The translations under genes were made by a program, and so were the position numbers. Positions 8,951 through 17,891 of a stretch of 64,000 bases of DNA are shown here, in pieces. A model generated the notes under the pieces. That model ran no database searches, was not told the DNA's origin, and saw nothing but the letters and a program-made list of their open reading frames with translations. This DNA is from Pararhizobium sp. YC-54 (GTDB taxonomy: Bacteria > Pseudomonadota > Alphaproteobacteria > Rhizobiales > Rhizobiaceae), in the NCBI RefSeq assembly GCF_025847205.1, contig NZ_JAOYTH010000013.1, forward strand, positions 169,229 to 233,228. Reading direction: 5' to 3'. Position 1 is the stretch's first letter. The number at the start of each line of letters is the position of its first letter.

Positions 8951-9079
8951 GGGGCAACTCTTCCTGAAAATATCATGGGATGCAAGGGCGGATACGAGGG
9001 GGATGAAAGTATCCGGGCGGCAGGGAGGCCGCCGCCCGGAGATCGGTGGATGCGAGACGAAGGGGCGGACCCCGGCGCC

Positions 9080-10318
9080 TTAGAGACCGCTATTGTCGGC
9101 GGCGGTCTTCAGGGCATCCTCCGGACTGGTCTGGCCAAGCAGCGCCTCCTGAATGGCCTGCTGCAGCGCCACGGAAAGCTCCTGGTACTTCGGCGTCGTC
9201 GGCCGCGGATACATCGCAGCCAGCGATTGCTTGGCAGCGGCGATCAGCTCTTCCTGATCCTTGCTGACGGCCGGATCGTCATAGGACGAGGCCCAGATCG
9301 GCAGGCTGAGCTTGGCATACTGGTTCTGCACGGATTGCGAGGTCATGAAGGTGATGTATTTCCAGGCCTCGTCCGGATGCTTGCTGGTCGCGGTGATGCC
9401 AAGGCCCATCGAACCGTTGACGGCCGAGACCTCACTCTTGCCCGCAACACCCGGCGCCGGAACGACACCGACCTTGCCGGCCACCTTGCTGTCCTTGCCG
9501 GTATTGGCGAGGTTGTACATATAGGTCCAGTTCAGCGCGAACGCGGCTTCGCCGTTTTCAAACACCTTGCGGACGTCTTCCTCGAGGAATTCCTTGGAAT
9601 TCGGATTGGAGATGCCGGACGTGTAGCTCGACACCATGTATTTCAAAGCATCGAGACCGCCATCCGTCTGGAAGGCCGGCTTGCCGCCGTCGAGGAACTT
9701 GCCGCCATAGGCGCTGACCAGCGTGGTGTAGTCGCAGATCGCGGCTTCCGCCTGCGACCAGCTCCAGGCGATCGGGGTCGCCAGCAGGCCCTTGTCCTTG
9801 ATGGTCTTGGCCTGTTCGGCAAGCTCGTCCCAGGTCTTCGGCGGCGTCTTGATGCCGGCCTTTTCCAGGATCTCCTTGTTGTAGAACAGGTATTTCGTAT
9901 CGAGAATCCACGGCATGCCGTAATAGGCGCCGTCATACTCGACCGTCGTCCAGGCGCCGGGCAGCACGCCCTTCTTCATATCGTCGGTGACGCGCGAGGA
10001 CACGTCGACCAGAACCTTGTTGCTGGCATATTCGGCCGGCCAGATCACGTCGAACAGCACGACATCGTAGCCGCCACCCGAACCCTGCGCCAGAACGGTC
10101 TTGTCGTGCAGGCCTTCGTAAGGCACGAATTCGAGATTGACCTTGACGTCCGGATTGGCCTTGGCAAAGGCATCGGTCATGGCGCGGACATCGGCTTCGC
10201 TATAGGCGGCCTGCGCCATGAACAATGCATTGAGCGTCGTTTCGGCATAGGCATTGGTCGCAAAGAATGCACTGGCCAGGGCAGCCCCCATCAGCGCGTT
10301 GCGGTTGGATTTCAGCAT
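9080..10318 (-). CDS. Sugar ABC transporter substrate-binding protein (extracellular family 1)
   Basis: This 412-residue periplasmic protein starts with a signal peptide that ends at the NAYAET cleavage region (about residue 25). The mature protein is a family 1 (MalE-like) binding protein, with AFAKANPDVKVNLEFVPYEGL, GGGYDVVLFDVIWPAEYAS, a GMPWILDTKYLFYNKEILEK hinge region and aromatic residues typical of sugar pockets. A GGAGGGAAAAGAC ribosome site precedes the ATG. It is the first gene of the operon and is divergent from the ROK repressor. The ligand is unknown; fructosamine-type or amino sugars fit the operon content. Confidence 0.92.
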   Translation of the reverse strand: MLKSNRNALMGAALASAFFATNAYAETTLNALFMAQAAYSEADVRAMTDAFAKANPDVKVNLEFVPYEGLHDKTVLAQGSGGGYDVVLFDVIWPAEYASNKVLVDVSSRVTDDMKKGVLPGAWTTVEYDGAYYGMPWILDTKYLFYNKEILEKAGIKTPPKTWDELAEQAKTIKDKGLLATPIAWSWSQAEAAICDYTTLVSAYGGKFLDGGKPAFQTDGGLDALKYMVSSYTSGISNPNSKEFLEEDVRKVFENGEAAFALNWTYMYNLANTGKDSKVAGKVGVVPAPGVAGKSEVSAVNGSMGLGITATSKHPDEAWKYITFMTSQSVQNQYAKLSLPIWASSYDDPAVSKDQEELIAAAKQSLAAMYPRPTTPKYQELSVALQQAIQEALLGQTSPEDALKTAADNSGL

Positions 10319-10486
10319 GTCTTTTCCCTCCGGTGATGGACAACAGTCGCCAGCCCGCTGAAACGCGCGCCCTTCCGTGAAACCGCGCTGACGCGGTGTC
10401 CGGCATGCTTGTCGAAGCGTTGTACGCCCACTAGGACTGGTCCCGTGGTGCCGTTTGTTCCCTTAAAAGCTCTGCGGCTCTTTTAT

Positions 10487-10507
10487 TAAGTCAATTGCTT
10501 TGACTTA
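10487..10507. promoter_or_regulatory. Operator-like inverted repeat for the ROK regulator
   Basis: TAAGTCAA (10487-10494) and TTGACTTA (10500-10507) form an 8-bp perfect inverted repeat with a five-base spacer. It sits between the divergent sugar ABC operon and the ROK gene. The right arm overlaps the predicted -35 box of the ROK promoter, so binding would repress the regulator's own gene and probably the transport operon. Confidence 0.6.
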
Positions 10508-10528
10508 TTTCTTGTTCAATATTCTAAT
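10500..10528 (+). promoter_or_regulatory. Predicted promoter of the ROK regulator gene
   Basis: A -35 box TTGACT (10500-10505) and a -10 box TCTAAT (10523-10528) are separated by 17 bases. This places the transcription start near 10535, just before an AAGGGG ribosome site and the ATG at 10551. Confidence 0.5.
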
Positions 10529-10550
10529 GGTGTCAAGGGGATTTTGCGGG

Positions 10551-11777
10551 ATGAACGAGATGCGGCCGATCCGGGCCAAGAGCGGCACCAATCAGGAGGG
10601 CACCAGCGCCCACAACCGTCGCGTCATGATCGATGCGCTGCGGCTGAACGGGCAATTGTCGCGCGCCGATCTCGCCCGGGCGACAAAGCTTACCAAGCAG
10701 ACGGTTTCAAACATCATCGAGGACCTGGAACGGGACGGGCTGGTCGTGTCGCTGGCAGCCGTGCGCAACGGCCGCGGCCAGCCCTCGACCCCCTACCGGC
10801 TGGTGCCGGACGGCGCCTTTGCCATCGGCCTGCAGATCGACCGGCATGTGACAAGGGCAATCGCGGTGGACCTCGTCGGCACCGTTCTGGTGCGCGCCCA
10901 GGCAAACCTGCCGCCGGGCGGGCCGGCCAATGGCGCCAAGGTCATTCTCGATCTCATCGAGCATGTCAGGACTGAACTCGCCAGTCTCGACGGTCAGGCC
11001 GAGAAGCGGCTTGTCGGTCTCGGCGTTGCCATGCCGGGACCGTTCGGGCTGGCCGCCGACAATGACGACCAATGGATGATGGCCGCCTGGCAGAATTTTC
11101 CGCTGCTCGAAACGCTGGCCGCCGGCACCGGGCTTGAAGTCGCCCTGCAGAACGACGCCGCCGCCTGCGCCACCGCCGAACGCATGGTGGGGGCTGCCCA
11201 CGGCATCGATCACGCGGTCTGCCTCTATGTCGGCTTCGGTATCGGCGCCGGCCTCATTCTCAACGGTGAACTCTACGCCGGCGGAAACGGCAATGCCGGC
11301 GAAATCGGCATGGTGCTTCTGCCCCCTACCCTGCAGCGCCCGGACCGGACGCCGCTCGAACACCGCGCATCGCTGGCCTCGCTCTACCAGCATCTCGGCG
11401 CCGACCCGGCCGATCCCGGCCTTGCCGAACGGGTGAACATGCTGGTGAACACGGACGATCCCGTCATCGCATCGTGGATCGATGGAGCCGCCGAAGAACT
11501 GCGCTGGGGCGTGCAGATCATCGAGACGATCTTCGATCCCCAGACCGTCATCCTATGCTCCACCGGGCCGGAGGCGCTGACACGCAAGCTTCTGGAGGCC
11601 ATCCACCCCCTGCTTCCGTCCAACGCAAACCGTCCGGGCCGTTCGATACCGCGCCTGCAGCTGGGCATGACCGATCCCTGGTCGGTGGCGCTCGGCGCTG
11701 CCGCCGAACCGATCAGCCGCGCCTTCGACCCGCGTTTTTCGGCAATCCTCAAGACGCGGGCCAACGCGCTGGTTTAG
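10551..11777 (+). CDS. ROK-family transcriptional regulator (NagC/XylR type)
   Basis: This 408-residue protein has an N-terminal winged helix-turn-helix (LSRADLARATKLTKQTVSNIIEDLERDGLV, about residues 37-66) fused to a ROK sugar-kinase-like domain (about 85-400). Kinase-fold landmarks are GLGVAMPGPFG, ALQNDAAACATAE and the glycine-rich GFGIGAGLILNGELYAGGNGNAGEIG. It is the likely sugar-responsive repressor of the divergent ABC/kinase/SIS operon. The ATG at 10551 is preferred over upstream in-frame starts by its position after AAGGGG. Its stop codon overlaps the stop of the convergent DUF1772 gene. Confidence 0.9.
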   Translation: MNEMRPIRAKSGTNQEGTSAHNRRVMIDALRLNGQLSRADLARATKLTKQTVSNIIEDLERDGLVVSLAAVRNGRGQPSTPYRLVPDGAFAIGLQIDRHVTRAIAVDLVGTVLVRAQANLPPGGPANGAKVILDLIEHVRTELASLDGQAEKRLVGLGVAMPGPFGLAADNDDQWMMAAWQNFPLLETLAAGTGLEVALQNDAAACATAERMVGAAHGIDHAVCLYVGFGIGAGLILNGELYAGGNGNAGEIGMVLLPPTLQRPDRTPLEHRASLASLYQHLGADPADPGLAERVNMLVNTDDPVIASWIDGAAEELRWGVQIIETIFDPQTVILCSTGPEALTRKLLEAIHPLLPSNANRPGRSIPRLQLGMTDPWSVALGAAAEPISRAFDPRFSAILKTRANALV

Positions 11778-12259
11778 AGCGCTCGGAAAGCCATGACGAA
11801 GCAACCTAGTGCGCCGATCGACGACAGTGTGCGCACATGGTTCCACCGGACCCAGTCGACGAGATAGGTCGATGACCACAGGCGCGCGGCGTCTTCGCTA
11901 CCCGGCTGCAACGCGTCGAGCGCATTGTTCATCGGCACGTTGACGATCATCGTCACCAGGATCGTGCCGCCGAGAAAAAGAAGTCCGCCCGCAATCAGAT
12001 AGAAACGCGCCGGTCCGCCATAGACAAACCCGCCGGCAACGAGCACGAGTGCCAGCACCGCCGTTCCCATGAAGGCCAGCAGAAACCAGGGATTGAGGAT
12101 CACCACATTGATCGCCTGCATGGCGGCAATGCCCTGTTCGGCCGGCAAACGGGCAAGCGCCCCCATGATGCAGACCGAGAAGATGAAGAACAGGCCCGCA
12201 TTCAGCCCGGCCCCGAGCACGGCCGAAAAGATCAACCAGGGAAAAAGTGCGGCAATCAT
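11774..12259 (-). CDS. DUF1772 (anthrone-oxygenase-like) membrane protein
   Basis: This 161-residue membrane protein has about four hydrophobic segments (MIAALFPWLIFSAVLGAGLN, LNPWFLLAFMGTAVLALVLV, FYLIAGGLLFLGGTILVTMI and the C-terminal helix). The NVPMNNALDAL motif and the late W..WNHVRT motif are typical of DUF1772 proteins. Its function is unknown; relatives are annotated as anthrone oxygenase-like. It overlaps the upstream NAD(P)-binding reductase gene by four bases (ATGA), so the two are one operon, probably repressed by the divergent TetR protein. Confidence 0.8.
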   Translation of the reverse strand: MIAALFPWLIFSAVLGAGLNAGLFFIFSVCIMGALARLPAEQGIAAMQAINVVILNPWFLLAFMGTAVLALVLVAGGFVYGGPARFYLIAGGLLFLGGTILVTMIVNVPMNNALDALQPGSEDAARLWSSTYLVDWVRWNHVRTLSSIGALGCFVMAFRAL

Positions 12260-13086
12260 TTCAGGTCCTCCCAGACACCGGTTGCAGCTGTTTCCCGCAC
12301 ATAATCGGCAAAGTCGCGCGGCGGACGGCCAAGCGCCTGGGCAACACCATCTGTCGTGGTCTCGTTGCGGCCATCGAGAACGCTGGTGAAGAGGTAGCGT
12401 ATCAGCCAGATATAGTCAGCCGGAATTTGCTCCTGTTCCAGCATGGCAACATAGTCGCCGATATCGACGGTCGTGAAGCGGATATCGCGACCCGTCTGCC
12501 GGGCGATCTCCGCCACGGCGTCGCCGAATGTCAACAGCCGCGGGCCTGTCACCTCATAGGTCTTGCCGGCATGACCCGGTTCCGTCAAAGCGGCAACCGC
12601 GATATCGGCGATATCATCGGCATCGATGAACGGCTCCTTGACATTGCCGACCGGCAGCACCAGTTCGCCCGACTGGATACCCTCCAGAAAGAAAGTCTCG
12701 CTGAAGTTCTGGAAGAACCAGCTGGCGCGAATGATGGTGTAGGCAACGCCGGAATGCTTCAATGTCTCTTCTGCTGCCAGGGCTTCGTCCTCTCCGCGTC
12801 CCGACAGCAGGACAAGGTGCTTTACGCCCTTCTCGGCCGCCAGCCGGCATAGCGTGCCAATCGCCTCCACCGCACCCGGCACGGAAAGATCCGGCTGATA
12901 GCTGACATAGGCGGCATCGACGCCTTCAAGCACTGCTGTCCAGCCCGACGGATCGGTCCAGTCGAACGCCGGAACGGTCGACCGCGACGCAAGCCTGACC
13001 TGTTTTCCCTTTGCCGTCAGGCGTCCTACAACCCGGCGGCCGGTCTTGCCACTGCCACCCAGGATCAAAATCGTTTCGCTGCTCAT
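12256..13086 (-). CDS. NmrA/NAD(P)-binding atypical SDR reductase
   Basis: This 276-residue Rossmann protein has the N-terminal dinucleotide motif LILGGSGKTGRRVV of the NmrA-like/quinone-reductase (QOR2) atypical SDRs. A classical YxxxK is not obvious. The middle contains VKHLVLLSGRGEDEA and a typical ASWFFQNFSE segment. The ATG at 13086 follows AAAGGGAGCGAGACA. The likely role is a cytoplasmic NAD(P)H-dependent reductase or redox sensor for small electrophiles. It is the first gene of a two-gene operon divergent from a TetR regulator. Confidence 0.85.
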   Translation of the reverse strand: MSSETILILGGSGKTGRRVVGRLTAKGKQVRLASRSTVPAFDWTDPSGWTAVLEGVDAAYVSYQPDLSVPGAVEAIGTLCRLAAEKGVKHLVLLSGRGEDEALAAEETLKHSGVAYTIIRASWFFQNFSETFFLEGIQSGELVLPVGNVKEPFIDADDIADIAVAALTEPGHAGKTYEVTGPRLLTFGDAVAEIARQTGRDIRFTTVDIGDYVAMLEQEQIPADYIWLIRYLFTSVLDGRNETTTDGVAQALGRPPRDFADYVRETAATGVWEDLK

Positions 13087-13124
13087 TGTCTCGCTCCCTT
13101 TGATATCCACAACATGAGTAATCC

Positions 13125-13143
13125 TCACATTTGCTAAATGTGA
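13125..13143. promoter_or_regulatory. Palindromic operator for the TetR regulator
   Basis: TCACATTT-GCT-AAATGTGA is a perfect 8-bp inverted repeat with a three-base centre. It lies in the 105-base gap between the divergent reductase and tetR genes. Position and symmetry fit a TetR-dimer operator controlling both directions. Confidence 0.7.
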
Positions 13144-13191
13144 TAAACCCTCGTATTTTGATCGTCAAGCGAATTATCGAAAGGACATATC

Positions 13192-13842
13192 TTGGCCGTA
13201 GACCAGACAGCCCCCTCGACGGCCCCGGAGGACGATGGGGCGATGCGCAAGGCGCCGACGCAAAAGCGCAGCCGCGAGCGGGTCGAGCATATTCTGAGCT
13301 CTGCCTCCCGGCTGATTGCCGAGCGCGGCAGCGATACGATGCGAATGAGCGAAGTGGCCGAACTGAGCGGCATCTCGATCGGCTCGCTCTACCAGTATTT
13401 TCCCGACAAGGCGGCAATCATCCGGACGCTGGCCGAGCGCTACAATGCCGTCTGCCGTGCCTGCATCGCCAAGGGACTTGCCAACGTCACAACGATCGGC
13501 GAACTGCGGCAGGCTTTTTCCGCGCTGATTGATGAATACTACGACATTTTTTTTGCCGAACCGGTCATGCGTGACATCTGGTCGGCAATGCAGGCAGACA
13601 AGGCGCTGCGAGAAATCGAGCTTGCCGAAAGCCGGCAGAATGCCGCTCTCCTCGCCGATGCCATGAAACGCGCCCTGCCCGGCGAAGCGATGGAAACGCT
13701 GCAGACTTCGGCCTTGCTGGTGATGTGTTTCGGCGATTGCGCAATGCGCCTGGCTGTGTCAACCGACGAGACGGAAGGGCGGGCACTGGTGGAGGCCTAC
13801 AAGCGCATGGCAGCCCGCAGTTTTGCGCCGGAAACAGGTTGA
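13192..13842 (+). CDS. TetR/AcrR-family transcriptional regulator
   Basis: This 216-residue repressor has an N-terminal helix-turn-helix (ILSSASRLIAERG, then MSEVAELSGISIGSLYQYFPDK, about residues 34-75) and a variable ligand-binding C-terminus with FAEPVMRDIWSAMQADKALRE. The start is a TTG at 13192, supported by an AAAGGA ribosome site at the right distance. It probably represses itself and the divergent reductase/DUF1772 pair through the palindrome at 13125-13143. The inducer is unknown. Confidence 0.9.
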   Translation: MAVDQTAPSTAPEDDGAMRKAPTQKRSRERVEHILSSASRLIAERGSDTMRMSEVAELSGISIGSLYQYFPDKAAIIRTLAERYNAVCRACIAKGLANVTTIGELRQAFSALIDEYYDIFFAEPVMRDIWSAMQADKALREIELAESRQNAALLADAMKRALPGEAMETLQTSALLVMCFGDCAMRLAVSTDETEGRALVEAYKRMAARSFAPETG

Positions 13843-13864
13843 GCGATCAATTGCGGACAAGGCC

Positions 13865-15484
13865 TCATACCCTCCCCAAAATCAGTTCCGCTGCCTTTTC
13901 CGCAATCATGATCACCGGCGAGTTGGTGTTGCCCGAGACGATCGTCGGCATGATCGAGGCATCGACCACCCGCAATTTCGCCAGCCCATGCACCCGCAGC
14001 TGCGGATCGACCACCGCCATGGTGTCGCTGCCCATCTTGCAGGTCCCGACCGGATGGAAGATCGTCGTGGCGATATCGCCCACACGGCGGATCAGGTCCT
14101 CGTCGCTCTGGTACTCCGCGCCCGGCAGCATTTCCTGTGGCCGGTACCTGGCGATGGCGCCGGCCTCCATCAGCCGGCGGGCATGCCGGATGGATTTGGT
14201 CGCAACGATCCGGTCTCCGGCAGTCGTAAGATAATTCGGGCGGATTTCCGGAGCTGCGGAAAGGTCCGGTCCACCGATATGTACCGTCCCGCGGCTTTCC
14301 GGCCGCAGGTTGCAGACAGAGACAGTGACGGCGGGATATTTGTGCAGCGGCTCGCCGAGCCGGTCGGTGCTCAGGGGCTGCACGTGATATTCGAGATCGG
14401 CGGTCGCCACCGCCGGATCGCTCTTGGCAAAGATGCCGAGCTGGCTCGGCGCCATCGACAGCGGCCCGGAACGGCGCAACATATATTCAAGCCCCATGCC
14501 CGCCCGCGTAAACAGGTTGTGATAGAGCTGGTTCAGCGTCTTTGCGCCCTCGATGCGGAAGACCGTACGGATCTGCAAATGGTCCTGCAGGTTTTCGCCG
14601 ACACCCGGAAGGTCATGGATTGGTTCAATTCCGGCACGGGACAACACATCCGGACGGCCGGCCCCGGAAAGCTCCAGGATTTTCGGCGAATTGATCGCCC
14701 CGGCAGACAGAATGACCTCGCGGTTGGCGCGGGCGAAATGTGTCTGCCCGTTCAACCGGAACCGCACGCCGGTCACTGTTCTGCCGTCGAACGCCAGCCG
14801 CTCGGTCTCGGCTCCGGTCAGCACACGCAGATTGGCCCGCTTCATCGCCGGGCGCAAAAAGGCCTTGGTCGTGTTCCAGCGCAGGCCGCCACGCTGGTTG
14901 ACCTCGAAATAGCCAGACCCCTCATTGTCGCCGTCGTTGAAATCGTCGGTCTTTGGAATACCGAGTTCCTCGGCTGCATCGCGAAAGGCATCGAGGATCG
15001 GCCAGGAGAGCCGCTGCTTTTCCACCCGCCATTCGCCGCCTGCCCCGTGCATCGAAGACCTGCCGCGATAATTGTCCTCGGATTTCAGGAAATAGGGCAG
15101 CACGTCGTCCCAGCCCCAGCCGGAATTCCCCGCCTGCCGCCAGCCGTCGTAATCCGCCGCCTGGCCGCGCATGTAGATCATGCCGTTGATCGAGGAGCAG
15201 CCGCCCAGCACTTTTCCACGTGGATAGGGCAAGGACCGGCCGTTCAACCCGGCTTCTGCCACCGTCTTCATCATCCAGTCGGTGCGCGGATTGCCCATGC
15301 AATAGAGATAGCCGATCGGCACATGCACCCAGTGATACCGGTCGCTGCCGCCGGCTTCGAGCAAGAGGACGCGGGTTTTCGGATCGGCCGACAGCCGGTT
15401 GGCCAAAACACATCCCGCCGATCCCGCGCCGACGACGATGAAGTCGTAGCTTCCCGCATCGATGGCCTGATCATTCACACGCAT
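13865..15484 (-). CDS. GMC-family FAD-dependent alcohol oxidoreductase
   Basis: This 539-residue flavoprotein is of the glucose-methanol-choline family. It shows the FAD-binding motif [16 protein letters not shown] at the N-terminus, GMC signature 1 ([19 protein letters not shown]), signature 2 ([15 protein letters not shown]), and a C-terminal HPVGTCKMG followed by [14 protein letters not shown]. It would oxidise a primary alcohol or polyol in the cytoplasm. The ATG at 15484 begins two bases after the stop of the FGGY kinase gene. It is the last gene of the nine-gene operon. Annotation as choline dehydrogenase would be over-specific here. Confidence 0.88.
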   Translation of the reverse strand: MRVNDQAIDAGSYDFIVVGAGSAGCVLANRLSADPKTRVLLLEAGGSDRYHWVHVPIGYLYCMGNPRTDWMMKTVAEAGLNGRSLPYPRGKVLGGCSSINGMIYMRGQAADYDGWRQAGNSGWGWDDVLPYFLKSEDNYRGRSSMHGAGGEWRVEKQRLSWPILDAFRDAAEELGIPKTDDFNDGDNEGSGYFEVNQRGGLRWNTTKAFLRPAMKRANLRVLTGAETERLAFDGRTVTGVRFRLNGQTHFARANREVILSAGAINSPKILELSGAGRPDVLSRAGIEPIHDLPGVGENLQDHLQIRTVFRIEGAKTLNQLYHNLFTRAGMGLEYMLRRSGPLSMAPSQLGIFAKSDPAVATADLEYHVQPLSTDRLGEPLHKYPAVTVSVCNLRPESRGTVHIGGPDLSAAPEIRPNYLTTAGDRIVATKSIRHARRLMEAGAIARYRPQEMLPGAEYQSDEDLIRRVGDIATTIFHPVGTCKMGSDTMAVVDPQLRVHGLAKLRVVDASIMPTIVSGNTNSPVIMIAEKAAELILGRV

Positions 15485-15486
15485 GT

Positions 15487-17016
15487 TCACGCCGCCACTC
15501 CCGCAACAACCGGCTGGACCGCCGTCAGACGCCGCCACAGCGGCGCCATCGCTTCGGCAATATCCCGATAAAGAGCGTAGCGCCGCGCATAATGCGCCTC
15601 AAGTAAGACGTTCTGACGATAATGCCGTTCGGTGCGCACCATGGCCGCAGCACCGGCTGCGAAGTCAGAAAAGACGCCGACGCCGGTTCCGGCCGCAATC
15701 GCCGCCCCGAGCGCGCCGGTTTCGCGCGACCTTGCAACGGATACCGGAACGCCGAGCACATCGGCAAAGATCTGCGGCCAGATCAGGCTGCGCGATCCGC
15801 CGCCGGACAGGACCGCCTCGCTAAACGGCGCACCGGCCGAGCGCATCGTCTCGATATGGGCGCGATGGCCGAAAGCCACGCCTTCCAGCACGGCGCGAAC
15901 CAGATGTCCCTTCGTATGCCAGCCCGCAATGCCATAGAAACCGGCCCGTGCATTGCCGTCCTGCTGGGCACCGTAGAGGAAGGGATGATAGATCGGATCG
16001 TCAGACGCCGGCTCGATTGCGGCTGCGAATTCGCAGCAGACATCGAACGGCGAGCGCCCCTGCGGGCAGGCATCCGCGAAGAATTCGCGGACCAGCCACT
16101 CAAGATTTGCCGCCGACGTGGCGCTTGATTCGATCGCCATATAGCGGTTTCGGTCGAAGGTCGACGACATGAACACCGGGCCATTCAACTCCGGCCGGTC
16201 GATGATCACCTGATTGATGCTCCAGGTTCCGGCGATGATCGAGGCAGCGCCCGTGCGCGTCACGCCGGAACCGATCGCCGATGCCACCACGTCGAACAGG
16301 CCGCCGACAACCGGCGTACCCACGGCAAGGCCGGTCTGTGCGGCGGCTTCCACGGTCACATGCCCGGCAATATCGGCGCTTTCGATCAAGGGCGGCAAAA
16401 GCTCCATGCATTCGCCCAGTCCATAGGCATCCATCAGGCCTTGATCGTAACGGCGGGCAGCAACGTTGAGCAGCCCGCAGCCGGTCATGTCCGAGACGTC
16501 GCTGACGCGCTTGCCGGTCAGCCGGTTGACGATGAAATCCTTGCAGAGGAAGACCGTGCCGATCTTGCCGAAGGTTTCCGGCCGGTGGCGTTTCAGCCAG
16601 GCCAGCAGCGTCGGCGTCTGCGACGGCCAGGGCCGCTGCTGGCCGAGCGGATAGGTCCGGTCGCCAACACCGGCATCCCGCCATTCGTCAACCAAGCCGG
16701 CCGCCCGCGTGTCGAGCGACTGGATGCCGAGAAGCGGCGCGCCTTCGCGATCGAGCGCATAGAGGCCGTTGCCATGCCCGGCACAACCGATCGCGGCGAT
16801 GTACTCCGGCTTTATCTTCGCCTTTTCGATGCAGGCGCGGATGACGTGGCGTGCATTCGTCCAGAGTTCGTCCAGACCGCGCTCGACATGCCCCGGGCAC
16901 GGCATGCGGCTGTGCCCTTCCTCGGATGCAGCGGCGATTTCGTTGCCCGCCCGGTCGAAAATCACCGCCTTGATGACAGTGTTTCCGGCGTCGAGCCCCA
17001 AAAGATATTCTTTCAT
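15487..17016 (-). CDS. FGGY-family carbohydrate/polyol kinase
   Basis: This 509-residue kinase has the N-terminal phosphate motif [18 protein letters not shown], the middle [17 protein letters not shown] and AGTWSINQ segments, and a C-terminal [19 protein letters not shown] followed by [12 protein letters not shown]. The [18 protein letters not shown] region resembles L-xylulose kinase LyxK and erythritol kinase EryA more than glycerol kinase. It would phosphorylate a pentitol, tetritol or ketose imported by the co-transcribed ribose-type ABC system. The GlpD-like dehydrogenase in the same operon points to a polyol phosphate as product. Confidence 0.88.
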   Translation of the reverse strand: MKEYLLGLDAGNTVIKAVIFDRAGNEIAAASEEGHSRMPCPGHVERGLDELWTNARHVIRACIEKAKIKPEYIAAIGCAGHGNGLYALDREGAPLLGIQSLDTRAAGLVDEWRDAGVGDRTYPLGQQRPWPSQTPTLLAWLKRHRPETFGKIGTVFLCKDFIVNRLTGKRVSDVSDMTGCGLLNVAARRYDQGLMDAYGLGECMELLPPLIESADIAGHVTVEAAAQTGLAVGTPVVGGLFDVVASAIGSGVTRTGAASIIAGTWSINQVIIDRPELNGPVFMSSTFDRNRYMAIESSATSAANLEWLVREFFADACPQGRSPFDVCCEFAAAIEPASDDPIYHPFLYGAQQDGNARAGFYGIAGWHTKGHLVRAVLEGVAFGHRAHIETMRSAGAPFSEAVLSGGGSRSLIWPQIFADVLGVPVSVARSRETGALGAAIAAGTGVGVFSDFAAGAAAMVRTERHYRQNVLLEAHYARRYALYRDIAEAMAPLWRRLTAVQPVVAGVAA

Positions 17017-17048
17017 TCTGAACCCCTCCCAAGGTTCGAAATCGCTAC

Positions 17049-17891
17049 TCAGCCCTGCTGATAGAGCGCGAAGGCCTGTTCGCCGCTCGCGTCCTCATGC
17101 ACGATTGCCATCAGCCCGCGCACAACGGCGCTCGGATTGGCGTGCTGATAGATGTTGCGCCCGTAGACCATGCCCATTGCGCCCTGCCGCATCAAGGCCG
17201 CAGATTTGTCGAACACCGCGCGGAGGTCTTCCTTGCCACCACCGCGCACCAGAACCGGGCAGCGCGCCGCCTCCACGACCCTGTGAAAATCTTCCGCGTT
17301 GTCGGTCGGGTCGGCCTTGACGATATCGGCGCCCATCTCGCGGGCCAGGCGCGTCAGCGTGACGATCTTGTCGGCATCGCCATCGACCATGTAGCCGCCC
17401 TTTTCGGTCACCGGCTGCATCACCAGCGGCTCGATCATCAGCGGCATGCCGTATTTGTCGCAATCGGCGCGCACGCGGGAAATATTCTGCACGCATTGGC
17501 GAAACAGGTCCGGCTCGTCCGGCAGCATGAACAGGTTGACGACGACGCAGGCCGCATCCATCTCAAGCGCACCGATCAGCGGCTCGGCCTCGTTCTGCAG
17601 CACCGCCCACATGTCGCGGTGGCGGATGCGGTTATAGGGATTGCCCATGTCGATGCGCATGACCAGCGCCGGCTTGTCCTTGCCGGGCACGTCCTGCAAC
17701 AGGTCCGCCTGGCCGTAGTTCATCTGGATCGCATCCGGGCCGGCAGAAACCAGCGCCTTGACGACAGCCTGAATGTCCTCCAGCCCACTCAGGAAGGACG
17801 GTTCGTTGCAGACGCCGTGATCGATCGCCACGTCGAGGCAGCGGCCGCCGCCGAACAGCCGGTTCATCCGGACTTTGCTGTTGTGTCGCAT
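17049..17891 (-). CDS. Class I DhnA/LsrF-type aldolase
   Basis: This 280-residue TIM-barrel protein belongs to the DhnA/class I fructose-bisphosphate aldolase and LsrF thiolase group. Evidence is the CLDVAIDHGVCN opening, the ALVMRIDMGNPYN strand, the Schiff-base lysine candidate in GADIVKADPTD and the glycine-rich phosphate site CPVLVRGGGKED. In this operon it most simply cleaves a phosphorylated ketose into dihydroxyacetone phosphate and an aldehyde. Its start lies 28 bases inside the end of the dehydrogenase gene. A thiolase or transaldol role cannot be excluded. Confidence 0.85.
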   Translation of the reverse strand: MRHNSKVRMNRLFGGGRCLDVAIDHGVCNEPSFLSGLEDIQAVVKALVSAGPDAIQMNYGQADLLQDVPGKDKPALVMRIDMGNPYNRIRHRDMWAVLQNEAEPLIGALEMDAACVVVNLFMLPDEPDLFRQCVQNISRVRADCDKYGMPLMIEPLVMQPVTEKGGYMVDGDADKIVTLTRLAREMGADIVKADPTDNAEDFHRVVEAARCPVLVRGGGKEDLRAVFDKSAALMRQGAMGMVYGRNIYQHANPSAVVRGLMAIVHEDASGEQAFALYQQG

